A DNA stretch of 64,000 nt from Candidatus Aalborgicola bjergmarkensis (GCA_016708725.1 JADJFE010000001.1:632651-696650), one strand, 5' to 3'; positions 17,042 to 26,691 are shown, counted from the first letter of the stretch. Notes: generated by a model from the letters alone, not told the origin. Made by a program: numbers and translations.

Positions 17042-18595
17042 ATGCAACTCAATCCCGCAGAGATTTCTGAACTGATTAAAAGCCGTATTGAAGGCTTGAC
17101 CACAAGCAGCGATATTCGCAACCAGGGCATCGTGATTTCCGTGACCGACGGTATTTGCCGTATTCATGGTTTGTCCGATGTGATGCAGGGCGAAATGCTG
17201 GAATTCCCGGCTGATAAGGACGGTGTGCCCACGTTTGGCTTGGCCTTGAACCTGGAGCGTGACTCCGTTGGTTCCGTGATTCTGGGTGAATACGAGCACA
17301 TTTCCGAAGGCGATACCGTCAAGTGCACGGGGCGCATTCTGGAAGTGCCGGTTGGCCCGGAACTGATTGGTCGCGTGGTGAATTCCCTGGGACAGCCAAT
17401 CGACGGTAAAGGTCCGATTGATGCCAAGATGACCGACGTGATTGAAAAGGTGGCGCCAGGTGTGATTGCACGCCAGTCGGTAAGCCAGCCGATGGCAACC
17501 GGCTTGAAGTCCATTGACTCCATGGTGCCGATTGGCCGTGGTCAGCGTGAGTTGATCATTGGTGACCGCCAGACCGGCAAGACCGCTGTGGCTATCGACG
17601 CCATCATCAACCAGAAGGGTCAGAATATGACCTGCATTTACGTTGCGATTGGCCAGAAAGCCTCGTCGGTCAAGAACGTGGTGCGTGCGTTGGAACAAGC
17701 GGGTGCGATGGCGTACACCATTGTGGTGGCTGCTACCGCTTCCGAGTCGGCGGCCATGCAATATGTGTCAGCCTACTCCGGCTGCACCATGGGTGAATAT
17801 TTCCGTGATCGTGGGCAGGATGCATTGATCATTTATGACGACCTGTCCAAGCAGGCCGTGGCGTATCGCCAGGTTTCCTTGTTGCTGCGCCGTCCGCCGG
17901 GTCGTGAAGCCTATCCGGGCGACGTGTTCTATCTGCACAGCCGCTTGCTCGAACGCGCGGCCCGTGTCAATGAAAAATACGTTGAAGATTTCACTAAAGG
18001 CGCGGTGAAAGGTAAAACGGGGTCGTTGACAGCGTTGCCCATCATCGAAACCCAGGCTGGTGACGTGTCGGCGTTCGTTCCGACCAATGTGATTTCCATT
18101 ACCGACGGCCAGATATTTCTGGAAACCTCGCTGTTCAATGCGGGTATCCGTCCCGCGATCAACGCCGGTATTTCGGTGTCGCGTGTGGGCGGTGCTGCGC
18201 AGACCAAGCTCATCAAGGGACTCTCGGGTGGTATCCGTACCGATTTGGCACAGTACCGTGAGTTGGCGGCATTTGCACAGTTCGCATCCGACCTGGATGA
18301 GGCCACCCGCAAGCAGCTGGATCGTGGTGCCCGTGTGACTGAATTGCTCAAGCAAGCGCAGTACAGCCCCTTGCCGATCAGCCTGATGGGGGCCACCCTG
18401 TTTGCGGTCAATAAAGGTTTCATGGACGATATTGATCTGAAAAAAGTATTGCCATTCGAGCACGGTCTGCATGCCTACCTCAAGGACAAGCATGCCGCCC
18501 TGCTGGCCAAGCTGGAAGCCACCAAGGCTATGGACAAGGACGCGGAAGCTGAATTGACCAATGCCGTGACCGCTTTCAAGAAAACCTTTGCCTGA
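17042..18595 (+). CDS. atpA: F1Fo ATP synthase subunit alpha
   Basis: A 517-residue non-catalytic nucleotide-binding subunit. Walker A is GDRQTGKTA near residue 170. The alpha-specific segment RPGREAYPGDVFYLHSRLLE and the arginine-finger region ISVSRVGGAAQ are intact. Preceded by AGAAGGAAAG, a good ribosome binding site. Confidence 0.98.
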   Translation: MQLNPAEISELIKSRIEGLTTSSDIRNQGIVISVTDGICRIHGLSDVMQGEMLEFPADKDGVPTFGLALNLERDSVGSVILGEYEHISEGDTVKCTGRILEVPVGPELIGRVVNSLGQPIDGKGPIDAKMTDVIEKVAPGVIARQSVSQPMATGLKSIDSMVPIGRGQRELIIGDRQTGKTAVAIDAIINQKGQNMTCIYVAIGQKASSVKNVVRALEQAGAMAYTIVVAATASESAAMQYVSAYSGCTMGEYFRDRGQDALIIYDDLSKQAVAYRQVSLLLRRPPGREAYPGDVFYLHSRLLERAARVNEKYVEDFTKGAVKGKTGSLTALPIIETQAGDVSAFVPTNVISITDGQIFLETSLFNAGIRPAINAGISVSRVGGAAQTKLIKGLSGGIRTDLAQYRELAAFAQFASDLDEATRKQLDRGARVTELLKQAQYSPLPISLMGATLFAVNKGFMDDIDLKKVLPFEHGLHAYLKDKHAALLAKLEATKAMDKDAEAELTNAVTAFKKTFA

Positions 18596-18632
18596 TTTGA
18601 ACTCTTTCATGCAGAGTCACGCACGCAGGTTT

Positions 18633-18662
18633 AAGCATTAAGGCATTAGGCATTAGGCATTA
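18633..18662. repeat. Seven-base tandem repeat upstream of atpG
   Basis: About four imperfect units of aggcatt lie 10-40 bases before the atpG start. The run ends in AGGGGC, so it may itself supply the atpG ribosome binding site. Confidence 0.8.
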
Positions 18663-18671
18663 GGGGCAACT

Positions 18672-19550
18672 ATGGCATCAGGCAAGGAACTACGCAGCAA
18701 GATCAAATCGGTGGAAAACACCAAGAAGATCACCAAGGCCATGGAAATGATTTCCGTGTCCAAGATGCGCAAGGCGCAGGAGCGCATGCGTGCGGCTCGT
18801 CCTTACAGCGAGAAGGTCCGCAACATCGCCACGAATCTGGGTAAGGCCAATCCTGAGTACGTGCATGCCTTCATGAAAACCAACCATGCCAAGGCGGTTG
18901 GTTTCATTGTGGTATCCACCGACAAGGGGCTATGTGGTGGTTTGAACACCAATCTGTTTCGCGCTGTGACGGGCAAGCTGCGCGAAGCGCAGGCAGCGGG
19001 CAAATCGTCCACCAGTGTGGCCATCGGCGGCAAGGGCGTAGGTTTTCTGGGGCGCATCGGCGTCAGGGTGGAGGCGCAAGTCACCCACCTTGGTGACAAG
19101 CCGCATCTCGACAAACTGATTGGTCCGGTCAAGATTTTGCTCGACGCGTATGCCAAAGGTGAAATCAGCGCTGTCCATGTGTGTTTTAACCGTTTCGTAA
19201 GCACCATGAAGCAGGAGCCGGTGATTGAACAATTGCTTCCCTTGTCGGCTGAAAAGATGGCAAACGAAGCCAAGGCTGGTGGTAGCGAGCCGAGCTGGGA
19301 TTACATCTATGAACCCGATCCGCAAACCGTGATTGATGAGTTGTTGGTTCGCTATGCCGAGGCTATTGTGTTTCAGGCCGTGGCGGAGAACATGGCCTCT
19401 GAACATGCGGCGCGTATGGTCGCCATGAAAGCGGCCACGGACAACGCTGGCAATGTGATCAACGAACTCAAGCTGGTCTATAACAAAACACGCCAGGCGG
19501 CAATCACGAAGGAACTTTCGGAGATTGTGGCGGGTGCTGCGGCGGTTTAA
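18672..19550 (+). CDS. atpG: F1Fo ATP synthase subunit gamma
   Basis: A 292-residue central-stalk subunit. Both terminal coiled-coil helices are recognisable: the N-terminal ELRSKIKSVENTKKITKAMEMISVSKMRKAQ and the C-terminal ERMV-like stretch HAARMVAMKAATDNAGN followed by YNKTRQAAITKELSEI. Quoted parts mark the ends of the normal family length. Confidence 0.97.
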   Translation: MASGKELRSKIKSVENTKKITKAMEMISVSKMRKAQERMRAARPYSEKVRNIATNLGKANPEYVHAFMKTNHAKAVGFIVVSTDKGLCGGLNTNLFRAVTGKLREAQAAGKSSTSVAIGGKGVGFLGRIGVRVEAQVTHLGDKPHLDKLIGPVKILLDAYAKGEISAVHVCFNRFVSTMKQEPVIEQLLPLSAEKMANEAKAGGSEPSWDYIYEPDPQTVIDELLVRYAEAIVFQAVAENMASEHAARMVAMKAATDNAGNVINELKLVYNKTRQAAITKELSEIVAGAAAV

Positions 19551-19580
19551 TAAACGAATTTATTTTTGGAGCGAATAACG

Positions 19581-21005
19581 ATGGCTCAAGCAAATGTGAA
19601 CGCAGGCGTTCAGGGGAAAGTTGTGCAGTGTATCGGTGCCGTGGTGGACGTGGAATTTCCGCGCAACCGGATGCCACGGATTTATGATGCTATCAAGATG
19701 GATGGCTCGACGCTGACGCTTGAAGTACAGCAACAATTGGGTGATGGCATCGTGCGTACCATTGCTCTGGGGTCGTCCGATGGACTGCGCCGGGGTATGG
19801 TGGTGACCAACACCGCTGAGCCGATCATGGTGCCGGTTGGTAAAGCTACACTGGGACGCATCATGGATGTGCTGGGCAACCCGATTGACGAGCGCGGCCC
19901 GGTCGATGCGGTCTTGCGCTCATCCATCCACCGCAAAGCGCCTACTTATGACGAGCTCAGCCCTTCGCAGGAGTTGCTCGAAACCGGTATCAAGGTGATT
20001 GACTTGGTGTGCCCTTTCGCCAAGGGCGGTAAGGTGGGCCTTTTCGGTGGCGCCGGTGTGGGCAAGACCGTGAACATGATGGAACTCATCAACAACATCG
20101 CCAAGGCACACTCGGGTCTGTCGGTGTTTGCGGGCGTGGGCGAGCGTACCCGCGAGGGCAACGACTTCTACCATGAAATGGCTGAGTCCGGCGTGGTGAA
20201 ACTGGACAATCTGCCAGAGTCCAAAGTTGCCATGGTCTATGGCCAGATGAATGAGCCCCCCGGCAACCGTCTGCGCGTGGCATTGACGGGACTCACGATT
20301 GCCGAATCATTCCGCGACGAAGGCCGCGACGTGCTGTTCTTTGTCGATAACATCTACCGTTACACCCTGGCCGGTACCGAAGTGTCCGCGCTTTTGGGCC
20401 GCATGCCTTCCGCTGTGGGTTACCAGCCGACGCTGGCCGAGGAAATGGGCCGCTTGCAGGAGCGCATTACTTCGACCAAGGTGGGTTCCATCACCTCGAT
20501 TCAGGCCGTGTATGTGCCCGCTGACGACTTGACCGACCCGTCTCCAGCAACCACCTTTGCCCACCTGGACTCCACCGTGGTGCTGTCACGCGATATTGCT
20601 TCGCTGGGTATTTATCCGGCGGTTGATCCGCTGGATTCCACCAGTCGCCAGCTTGATCCGAATGTGGTGGGTGAGGACCACTACAACACGGCACGCGCCG
20701 TGCAGGGTACTTTGCAGCGTTACCGTGAACTGCGCGACATCATCGCCATCATGGGCATGGACGATCTGGCGCCCGAGGATAAACTGGCTGTGGCACGTGC
20801 ACGCAAGATTCAACGCTTTTTGAGCCAGCCTTTCTTTGTGGCCGAAGTGTTTACCGGCTCTCCCGGTAAATACGTTCCACTGTCTGAAACCATCCGTGGT
20901 TTCAAAATGATCGTGAATGGTGAATGCGACCACATGCCCGAGCAGGCGTTCTACATGGTGGGTACCATTGACGAGGCCATTGAAAAGGCCAGGAAGATGG
21001 CATAA
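19581..21005 (+). CDS. atpD: F1Fo ATP synthase subunit beta
   Basis: A 474-residue catalytic subunit. Walker A is GGAGVGKT near residue 156, the catalytic Glu lies in GVGERTREGND, and the DELSEED-like region appears as MDDLAPEDKLAVARARK. The start at 19581 (MAQANVNAGV) follows GGAG; the upstream TTG at 19566 overlaps that site and was rejected. Confidence 0.98.
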   Translation: MAQANVNAGVQGKVVQCIGAVVDVEFPRNRMPRIYDAIKMDGSTLTLEVQQQLGDGIVRTIALGSSDGLRRGMVVTNTAEPIMVPVGKATLGRIMDVLGNPIDERGPVDAVLRSSIHRKAPTYDELSPSQELLETGIKVIDLVCPFAKGGKVGLFGGAGVGKTVNMMELINNIAKAHSGLSVFAGVGERTREGNDFYHEMAESGVVKLDNLPESKVAMVYGQMNEPPGNRLRVALTGLTIAESFRDEGRDVLFFVDNIYRYTLAGTEVSALLGRMPSAVGYQPTLAEEMGRLQERITSTKVGSITSIQAVYVPADDLTDPSPATTFAHLDSTVVLSRDIASLGIYPAVDPLDSTSRQLDPNVVGEDHYNTARAVQGTLQRYRELRDIIAIMGMDDLAPEDKLAVARARKIQRFLSQPFFVAEVFTGSPGKYVPLSETIRGFKMIVNGECDHMPEQAFYMVGTIDEAIEKARKMA

Positions 21006-21023
21006 CCTTCTTCAAGGAAGCAT

Positions 21024-21440
21024 ATGAACACCATTCATGTCGATGTCGTCAGCGCCGAAGAATCCATCTTTTCGGGCGAAGCCCGGTTCGTGGCCCTGCC
21101 GGGAGAGTCCGGAGAGCTGGGTATTTATCCACGCCATACGCCCCTGATTTCCCGAATCAAAGCCGGCTCGGTGCGCATTCAGAAGGCCGATGGCGAGGAA
21201 GAGTTCATTTTCGTCGCCGGCGGCATTCTGGAGGTACAGCCGCGTTGCGTGACCGTCATGTCCGACACCGCGATTCGCGGTAAGGATCTTGATGATGAAA
21301 AGGCCAATGAGGCCCGGGTTGCCGCAGAGGAAACACTCAAAAATGCCAAGAGCGAAATTGATATGGCGCGGGCCACGTCCGAACTCGTGTTGTTGTCGGC
21401 ACAGGTCGCCGCCTTGCGCAAATACCGCCAGAAAAGATAG
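21024..21440 (+). CDS. atpC: F1Fo ATP synthase subunit epsilon
   Basis: A 138-residue subunit with an N-terminal beta barrel (VDVVSAEESIFSGEARFVALPGESGELGI, family core) and a C-terminal two-helix hairpin that can inhibit ATP hydrolysis. Last gene of the operon; a strong terminator follows. Confidence 0.97.
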   Translation: MNTIHVDVVSAEESIFSGEARFVALPGESGELGIYPRHTPLISRIKAGSVRIQKADGEEEFIFVAGGILEVQPRCVTVMSDTAIRGKDLDDEKANEARVAAEETLKNAKSEIDMARATSELVLLSAQVAALRKYRQKR

Positions 21441-21476
21441 GATCATCGACCCGATTGGATGAAACCGCTTTATGAG

Positions 21477-21498
21477 ACCGCCTCCGGGCGGTTTTTTT
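21477..21498 (+). terminator. Rho-independent terminator of the atp operon
   Basis: Perfect stem ACCGCC/GGCGGT with loop TCCG, followed by seven T residues, 37 bases after atpC. It overlaps the upstream extension of the next open frame, which is why that gene is started at 21520. Confidence 0.93.
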
Positions 21499-21519
21499 GT
21501 TTATTTTCTCGGCAAACCG

Positions 21520-21969
21520 ATGTCCAAAATTCTCCGCCAAGCTGTCCTGTTCGGGTCTCCTGATGAGCTTGAGGCCACGTTTTACGAGGCTTTGTATGCT
21601 GCGGATATCGAGAAATTGATGGGATGCTGGTCCGATGATGAGGGTATCATTTGCGTGCATCCAGGTGGGACTCGCCTGGTTGGCGCCAACACTATCCGGC
21701 TGGCATTTGAAGCCATTTTTGTCCAGGGTGGGGCGATTCGCATTTATCCCCAGGCCATTCGGCGCATTGACGCCATGACCAGTGCGGTGCATAGCGTACT
21801 GGAGCGCATCGAACTCATGACCAGCGAGGGGCCGGCGCAGGCCTTTGTCCTGGCAACCAACGTGTACCATAAAACCCCTCAGGGGTGGCGTATGGTGTTG
21901 CATCACGCCAGTCCTGGGGCCGAGGATGAGTTTCAGGAATTCAGCCGGATGTCTCCAACCTTGCACTAA
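21520..21969 (+). CDS. SnoaL-like / nuclear transport factor 2 family protein
   Basis: A 149-residue protein with the cone-fold pattern of DUF4440/SnoaL proteins: an N-terminal helix FYEALYAADIEKLMGCWSDDE, then HPGGTRLVGANTIRLAFEAIF, then a beta-rich C-terminal half ending in GWRMVLHHASP. Such proteins are small ligand-binding folds or isomerase relatives, often of unknown substrate. ATG 21520 was chosen because the longer frame would translate the terminator. The stop is seven bases before the next gene, so the two are probably one unit. Confidence 0.8.
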   Translation: MSKILRQAVLFGSPDELEATFYEALYAADIEKLMGCWSDDEGIICVHPGGTRLVGANTIRLAFEAIFVQGGAIRIYPQAIRRIDAMTSAVHSVLERIELMTSEGPAQAFVLATNVYHKTPQGWRMVLHHASPGAEDEFQEFSRMSPTLH

Positions 21970-21975
21970 AAGTTC

Positions 21976-22533
21976 ATGGATGATATCGTCAAACAAGCCA
22001 TGGGAAAGTGGCCCGATGTGCCTGCCTGCTACGGTTGGTTGGGGCTTGATGCGCGTGGAAATTGGTACATGCGAACCGAGCAGGTGCAGCGACTGGGGGC
22101 ATTTGCCAGTGGATATCCGGATGTAAAAGGCTCACTGTTACGGCATGAAAAGCTGATAGCCTTTATCCAACGCAATTACGCAAGCGATATGCAAGGACAA
22201 TGGTTCTTTCAAAATGGTCCCCAGCGTGTTTTTGTCGAGTTGGAAATAACCCCCTGGATCTGGCGTGTGCAAGAGGACTTCTCGCTATGCGCGCATACGG
22301 GAGCACGGACCCACAGCACCGCTTGTTTGACGGATGAACATGGTTGGCTTTACCTGGAAACACCGTTGGGTTTGGGCTTGGTACATACCCAGGATATGGT
22401 TTTGGCGGTACAGGCCATAGAGGCGGGTCTATGGATACCGCAGAGCGTGCTGCGCAGTGACTTGCCCACACGTTATGGTTATACCCTCAGCCCGGCGCGA
22501 ACGCAGCAGGAATATATATCTACTGCAAAATAG
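21976..22533 (+). CDS. DUF2946-family protein
   Basis: A 185-residue protein of a family widespread in Burkholderiales, recognised by the N-terminus MDDIVKQAMGKWPDVPACYGWLGLD. No signal peptide, metal site or catalytic motif is obvious, and the function is unknown. It follows the SnoaL-like gene almost directly. The last codons run up to a repeat unit that begins at 22534. Confidence 0.75.
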   Translation: MDDIVKQAMGKWPDVPACYGWLGLDARGNWYMRTEQVQRLGAFASGYPDVKGSLLRHEKLIAFIQRNYASDMQGQWFFQNGPQRVFVELEITPWIWRVQEDFSLCAHTGARTHSTACLTDEHGWLYLETPLGLGLVHTQDMVLAVQAIEAGLWIPQSVLRSDLPTRYGYTLSPARTQQEYISTAK

Positions 22534-22561
22534 ATAGCTGTACCCGCACTACCTATGCGCT
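22534..22561. repeat. Dispersed AGCT-CCGC repeat, half unit
   Basis: The sequence atagctgtacccgcac followed by ctatgcgct right after the preceding stop codon belongs to the same family as units at 26717, 28193, 45104, 49758, 51622 and 53793. Confidence 0.6.
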
Positions 22562-22584
22562 AACAAAACAACCCAGCAGTGTCA

Positions 22585-23157
22585 ATGTCATCCAAAAATT
22601 CTGAGGCCTTCGACGTTCTTCGTCGCAGGTGTTTGGCCCGAATGCTCGCTGGTATGAGCGTCATCAGCGGATTCGGGCTTGCTTCCTGTCGTCAAAGTCA
22701 GAGTAAATCAGGCAGACCAGGACGCGATGACCACTTTCCCGAATTTTCCTTAGCCGCGCTTGACCAGAGCAGGCACTCCAGCCAGGATTACATGGGTAGG
22801 CCGTTATTGTTTAACCTTTGGGCAACCTGGTGTGCCCCCTGTCGCAACGAAATGGCCGACCTTGAAACATTGCACAGGGCGCTTGCTCCAAGAGGTATGG
22901 TGCTAATTGCCATCAGCATTGACCAGGACATCCAGCTGGCACGCGAATTCACCCGCAGGCAGGGGCTGACATTTACTGTTTTGTCTGATCCTGGGCAGCG
23001 CTGGGCTGGTTCTGCCCTGAAAGCTCCGGGCCTTCCGACCAGCTACCTGGTGGGGGCGGATTTTGTTATAAAGGATGTTATGGTTGGCCCACGCGCCTGG
23101 GCTGATTCGAACATCCAGGCCGCAGTGGCAGCGCAGCTGGCACTGCGAGAAGGATGA
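22585..23157 (+). CDS. TlpA-like thioredoxin-fold lipoprotein
   Basis: A 190-residue periplasmic redoxin. The N-terminus has twin arginines (LRRRCLARML), a hydrophobic segment and a lipobox-like GLASC, so it is probably membrane-anchored as a lipoprotein. The thioredoxin domain carries the active-site motif WATWCAPCRNEM near residue 80 and the cis-proline context GLPTSYLV. It would reduce disulfides or haem-ligating cysteines of exported proteins. The two haem c-type sensor genes follow, a tempting but unproven link to cytochrome c maturation. The GTG at 22579 is an alternative start. Confidence 0.85.
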   Translation: MSSKNSEAFDVLRRRCLARMLAGMSVISGFGLASCRQSQSKSGRPGRDDHFPEFSLAALDQSRHSSQDYMGRPLLFNLWATWCAPCRNEMADLETLHRALAPRGMVLIAISIDQDIQLAREFTRRQGLTFTVLSDPGQRWAGSALKAPGLPTSYLVGADFVIKDVMVGPRAWADSNIQAAVAAQLALREG

Positions 23158-23320
23158 CTATTTGCCTTTTTCCGTAATTCCAAGGGATTGCCGGGCCTCA
23201 CCGTTGGCCTTGATAGGCGGCTCGTATGCATCGCATACCGATGCCCTTGATATCCAAGAAAAAGATATGAGAGATATGCAGTGTGCATGAGTTCACACAG
23301 TTCTCCTTTTGCCGTTTTTT

Positions 23321-25027
23321 GTGAACAATAAACTTTCGTTTCAAAATCTTCGCATTCGCTACAAGCTCATGATGGTCGTGGGGATAGCGGTTTCCCTGTG
23401 CCTGATTGCCTCGGCCTTCATGTATACCCAGTGGCAGGAGCGCATCGTGATGGCTCAAAACGAGCAATCCATGCGCAAGCTCACGGGGAGTGTCATTGAG
23501 GGCTTGCGCAGTGTGATGCTGGCGGGATCGGCGGATATGGCCCGTGCGTATGCAGACCAGCTGAAAACACTTCCTGAAGTAACGGACTTTCGCATCCTGC
23601 GCGTCACGGGTGAGGAAGCGTTTCATGACAATACCACCATCCATGAAGTCAACCGCCGCCGTGGTGAGGAGACGTTTGCACCGCGTGATACCGAAGCGCG
23701 GATTGACGTACTGGCGAAAGACAGTGAATTGTTGCGCAATGCATTGGCAGCCTCGGAGCCGACATTTTTTTACCGTGACGAAGACGTTGGCAAAATGCTG
23801 ACGTTCCTGGCCCCGATTCAAAACCAGGGGGGCTGCTACAAGTGCCATGGCAAGGCACAGGCCGTGCGGGGCGTGTTGATGCTGTCCACTTCGTTGGCGG
23901 GCGCCGAACTGGAACTGGTCAGAATCCGGCACAACGCCTTGCTGGTTCTCGGCCTGGCATTGATGGCCTCGGTTTTGCTGACCGGCTACACCATGGGGCG
24001 TTCGGTGGTTGGCCCCATAGAGATCATGGTAAGCGAAATGGCACGGGTTGCGGATGGCGACCTGGAACACCAGATTCCCGTGGCGACCCAGGACGAGTTC
24101 GGGCGCATGGCGGCGAGTTTTAACCGCATGACCGCAGAGGTCAACGCGATCTGCAGCGGACTGCGGCAAGAGCAGGACAAGCTGAAAACCATCATTTTTG
24201 GCGCGGGCGAAGGCATTGTGGCCACCGACAGCGAAGGTGCCATCGTGTTGGTGAACCCGGCAGCGGAAAGGCTGCTGGGCAAGACGGCCATGGAAATCGT
24301 CCGGGGTGGTTTTTCCAACCTCACGGGCGATCCGGTCACCTTGCTCCAATGGCTGGAAGAAGAAGACAAGTCCATCAGTAATACCTGTGAAATGGGTGGG
24401 CGCTGGCTGCAGGTCTATATCGAAACGATTTATACGGTTGATGGCCACGTGGTGGGGTCGGCATGCCTGTTGCGCGATATAACCGAAGCCAAACGTCTGG
24501 AAGACGAACTGCGCCGCTTGTCCACTTCCGATGCCTTGACGGGTATTTTCAATCGGCGCTACCTGGATGCGACACTGCTGAAGGAATTCGAGCGGGTCAA
24601 ACGCACGGATGGCCCTCTTTCGGTCATTCTTTTTGACGTGGACCATTTCAAGAAATTCAATGATACCTACGGCCACGACCAGGGCGATAGGGTCTTGCAG
24701 GCGGTAGCGGCGACTTTCCGCGATGCCTTGCGCAAATACGACTCGGCCTGCCGGTATGGAGGCGAGGAGTTTGTCGGCATTCTCCCGGATACCCGCGCAA
24801 CGGACGCTTACCAGGTGGCGGAACGTTTGCGCAAGGCCGTTTCTGCCACGACCGTTAATGGTTTGCAGGTCAACATCAGCCTGGGCGTGGCAACATTTCC
24901 CGATCTTGCGGTCCATAGTGCAGCCGAGCTTCTGGAGGCGGCGGATACCGCCTTGTACCGATCCAAGGCAAACGGGCGCAACTGCACCACCTTGGCCACA
25001 CACCATGCGGAGCCGTCGCCATCATGA
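23321..25027 (+). CDS. Membrane diguanylate cyclase with periplasmic haem c sensor domain
   Basis: A protein of about 568 residues. A first membrane segment (LMMVVGIAVSLCLIASAFMY) leads to a periplasmic domain of about 170 residues carrying the covalent haem motif CYKCH. A second membrane segment (about 208-230), a HAMP linker, a PAS domain (about 285-390) and a GGDEF domain with active-site GGEEF follow. The periplasmic part resembles DUF3365-type haem domains, so ligand or redox state outside would control cyclic-di-GMP synthesis inside. The start is uncertain (GTG 23321 or TTG 23309, no clear binding site). It overlaps the next gene by four bases (ATGA). Confidence 0.85.
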   Translation: MNNKLSFQNLRIRYKLMMVVGIAVSLCLIASAFMYTQWQERIVMAQNEQSMRKLTGSVIEGLRSVMLAGSADMARAYADQLKTLPEVTDFRILRVTGEEAFHDNTTIHEVNRRRGEETFAPRDTEARIDVLAKDSELLRNALAASEPTFFYRDEDVGKMLTFLAPIQNQGGCYKCHGKAQAVRGVLMLSTSLAGAELELVRIRHNALLVLGLALMASVLLTGYTMGRSVVGPIEIMVSEMARVADGDLEHQIPVATQDEFGRMAASFNRMTAEVNAICSGLRQEQDKLKTIIFGAGEGIVATDSEGAIVLVNPAAERLLGKTAMEIVRGGFSNLTGDPVTLLQWLEEEDKSISNTCEMGGRWLQVYIETIYTVDGHVVGSACLLRDITEAKRLEDELRRLSTSDALTGIFNRRYLDATLLKEFERVKRTDGPLSVILFDVDHFKKFNDTYGHDQGDRVLQAVAATFRDALRKYDSACRYGGEEFVGILPDTRATDAYQVAERLRKAVSATTVNGLQVNISLGVATFPDLAVHSAAELLEAADTALYRSKANGRNCTTLATHHAEPSPS

Positions 25028-26691
25028 TGATCCGGGGGAAACTGCGCTACCACGTGACCTTGGCAATCGGCGTGACGCTCACGGTGGTGTTTGCCTGTGT
25101 GGCTTATTTTTATGTCCAATCGCAAGAGCAGTCGATCCTGGGCGAGTACAAACGCTCGCTGCACAAGGTCACGGATTCCCTCTCCAAGGGGCTGTCTTCG
25201 ATCATGGTGGAAAACCACGCGGAAATCATGCCAGCCTATGCGGCGCGCCTGAAGTCGCTGCGAGGGTTTAGCGAGTTTGTGATTCTGCGCACCGACGGCA
25301 GCGAGGCATTCCGGGACAACCTCAGCATCAACAGTGTCAACGCCTTGCTGGGCTCCCAGGCATTTGCGACGCACAGCAAGCCCGAGCGCGTACCAAACAT
25401 GAACCCCACGACCCCGGCGTTTGCCCGCGTGCTGGCCAATGCCGGGGATGCGTCGTACGAAGTGGTGGATGGCAGTGGCCGCCGCCAACTGGTATTCCTG
25501 GACGCCATTCCGGGTGGTCCGCCCTGCATTCGTTGCCACGGGGCCGACCAACTGGTGCGGGGGGTCATCAAAATCGTCACGCCCATGAACACCATCGAGA
25601 CAGAAATCCTGAATATGCGGATTCAAACGATACTGGTGATTGGCGCTGCGCTTATTTTGAGTACGCTGTGTGTGGGCTACTTGCTAGGCAAATCGGTGGT
25701 TCATCCCATCGAGGCGATTACCGGCGCCATGGCACGCATCTCTGCGGGTGAATTTGACTCCAAGGTGCCCTTGCAGGGCGGTGGAGAAATCAAACGCATG
25801 GCCGAGACCTTCAACCTGATGACGGCCAGCCTGAAACGCGGGTATGACCTGCTGCTGATCGAGCGTGGCAAGCTGACCACCATCATCGAGGCCGCACGCG
25901 AGGCCATCATCGTCACCAATGCCAACGATGAAATCGTGCTGATCAACAAGGCAGCATCTGAAATTCTCGAAAAAACCGATGCCCAGGTGCGCCAGGAGGG
26001 ATTTTTGTGCCTGCTGGACGATGCCGCTCTGATGAACCAGCTGCTGCACGGCGTACATACCCAGACCGTGGCCTACCGTGGGCGTACACTGCAAGTGTCT
26101 GCCGCTTCGATTGATGCCAAGAACGGGCGCTTGATGGGTTCGGCAGCGCTCATCCGGGATGTCACCGAAGAGCATCGCATGCTGGATGAGCTCAAACGTA
26201 TCTCCATAACGGATGCCCTGACGGGTTTATTTAACCGCCGCTACATTGATACCACCCTGGCGACGGAATTTGACCGCGCCAGACGGACCAACAAACCCTT
26301 GTCGGTGCTGCTGCTGGACGTTGACTTTTTCAAGAAATTCAATGATACACATGGCCACGACCAGGGGGACCGCGTGTTGCAGGCCGTGGGCGCATGCATG
26401 AAGTCCTCGATACGCCATTACGATTCTGCCTGTCGTTATGGCGGGGAAGAATTTGTGATGATTCTCCCGGAGACGGGTGTGCAAGGAGCCTGTACCATCG
26501 GCAATAGTTTGCGCGTGGCGGTGGAGGAAATGGCAGTGGACGGTTTGAAGGTGACAATCAGTCTGGGTGCTGCCACTTACCCTGGGTTGGATGTAAGCAA
26601 AGCCGAGCAGTTGCTGGAAGCGGCAGATGCAGCCTTGTACAAGTCCAAGGAAGCCGGGCGCAACAGACTGACCAGCGCCAATGCCATGTAA
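25024..26691 (+). CDS. Second membrane diguanylate cyclase with periplasmic haem c sensor domain
   Basis: A 555-residue paralogue of the preceding gene, with the same order of parts: membrane segment (TLTVVFACVAYFY), periplasmic domain with a CIRCH haem attachment motif near residue 168, second membrane segment (about 198-222), HAMP, PAS, and GGDEF with YGGEEF. Shared stretches such as LRSIM/LSSIM and ITDALTGLFNRRYID indicate tandem duplication, but the periplasmic halves have diverged more than the GGDEF halves. ATGA overlap with the upstream gene implies coupled translation in one operon. Confidence 0.86.
   Translation: MMIRGKLRYHVTLAIGVTLTVVFACVAYFYVQSQEQSILGEYKRSLHKVTDSLSKGLSSIMVENHAEIMPAYAARLKSLRGFSEFVILRTDGSEAFRDNLSINSVNALLGSQAFATHSKPERVPNMNPTTPAFARVLANAGDASYEVVDGSGRRQLVFLDAIPGGPPCIRCHGADQLVRGVIKIVTPMNTIETEILNMRIQTILVIGAALILSTLCVGYLLGKSVVHPIEAITGAMARISAGEFDSKVPLQGGGEIKRMAETFNLMTASLKRGYDLLLIERGKLTTIIEAAREAIIVTNANDEIVLINKAASEILEKTDAQVRQEGFLCLLDDAALMNQLLHGVHTQTVAYRGRTLQVSAASIDAKNGRLMGSAALIRDVTEEHRMLDELKRISITDALTGLFNRRYIDTTLATEFDRARRTNKPLSVLLLDVDFFKKFNDTHGHDQGDRVLQAVGACMKSSIRHYDSACRYGGEEFVMILPETGVQGACTIGNSLRVAVEEMAVDGLKVTISLGAATYPGLDVSKAEQLLEAADAALYKSKEAGRNRLTSANAM

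Noticed and set aside
16277..17761. A 494-codon open frame on the minus strand across atpF, atpH and atpA
   Set aside because: It is the antisense shadow of certain ATP synthase genes; its His/Arg-rich translation resembles no family.
23198..25006. A 602-codon minus-strand open frame opposite the first haem c diguanylate cyclase
   Set aside because: The plus strand has clear membrane, HAMP, PAS and GGDEF motifs; the antisense frame has none.
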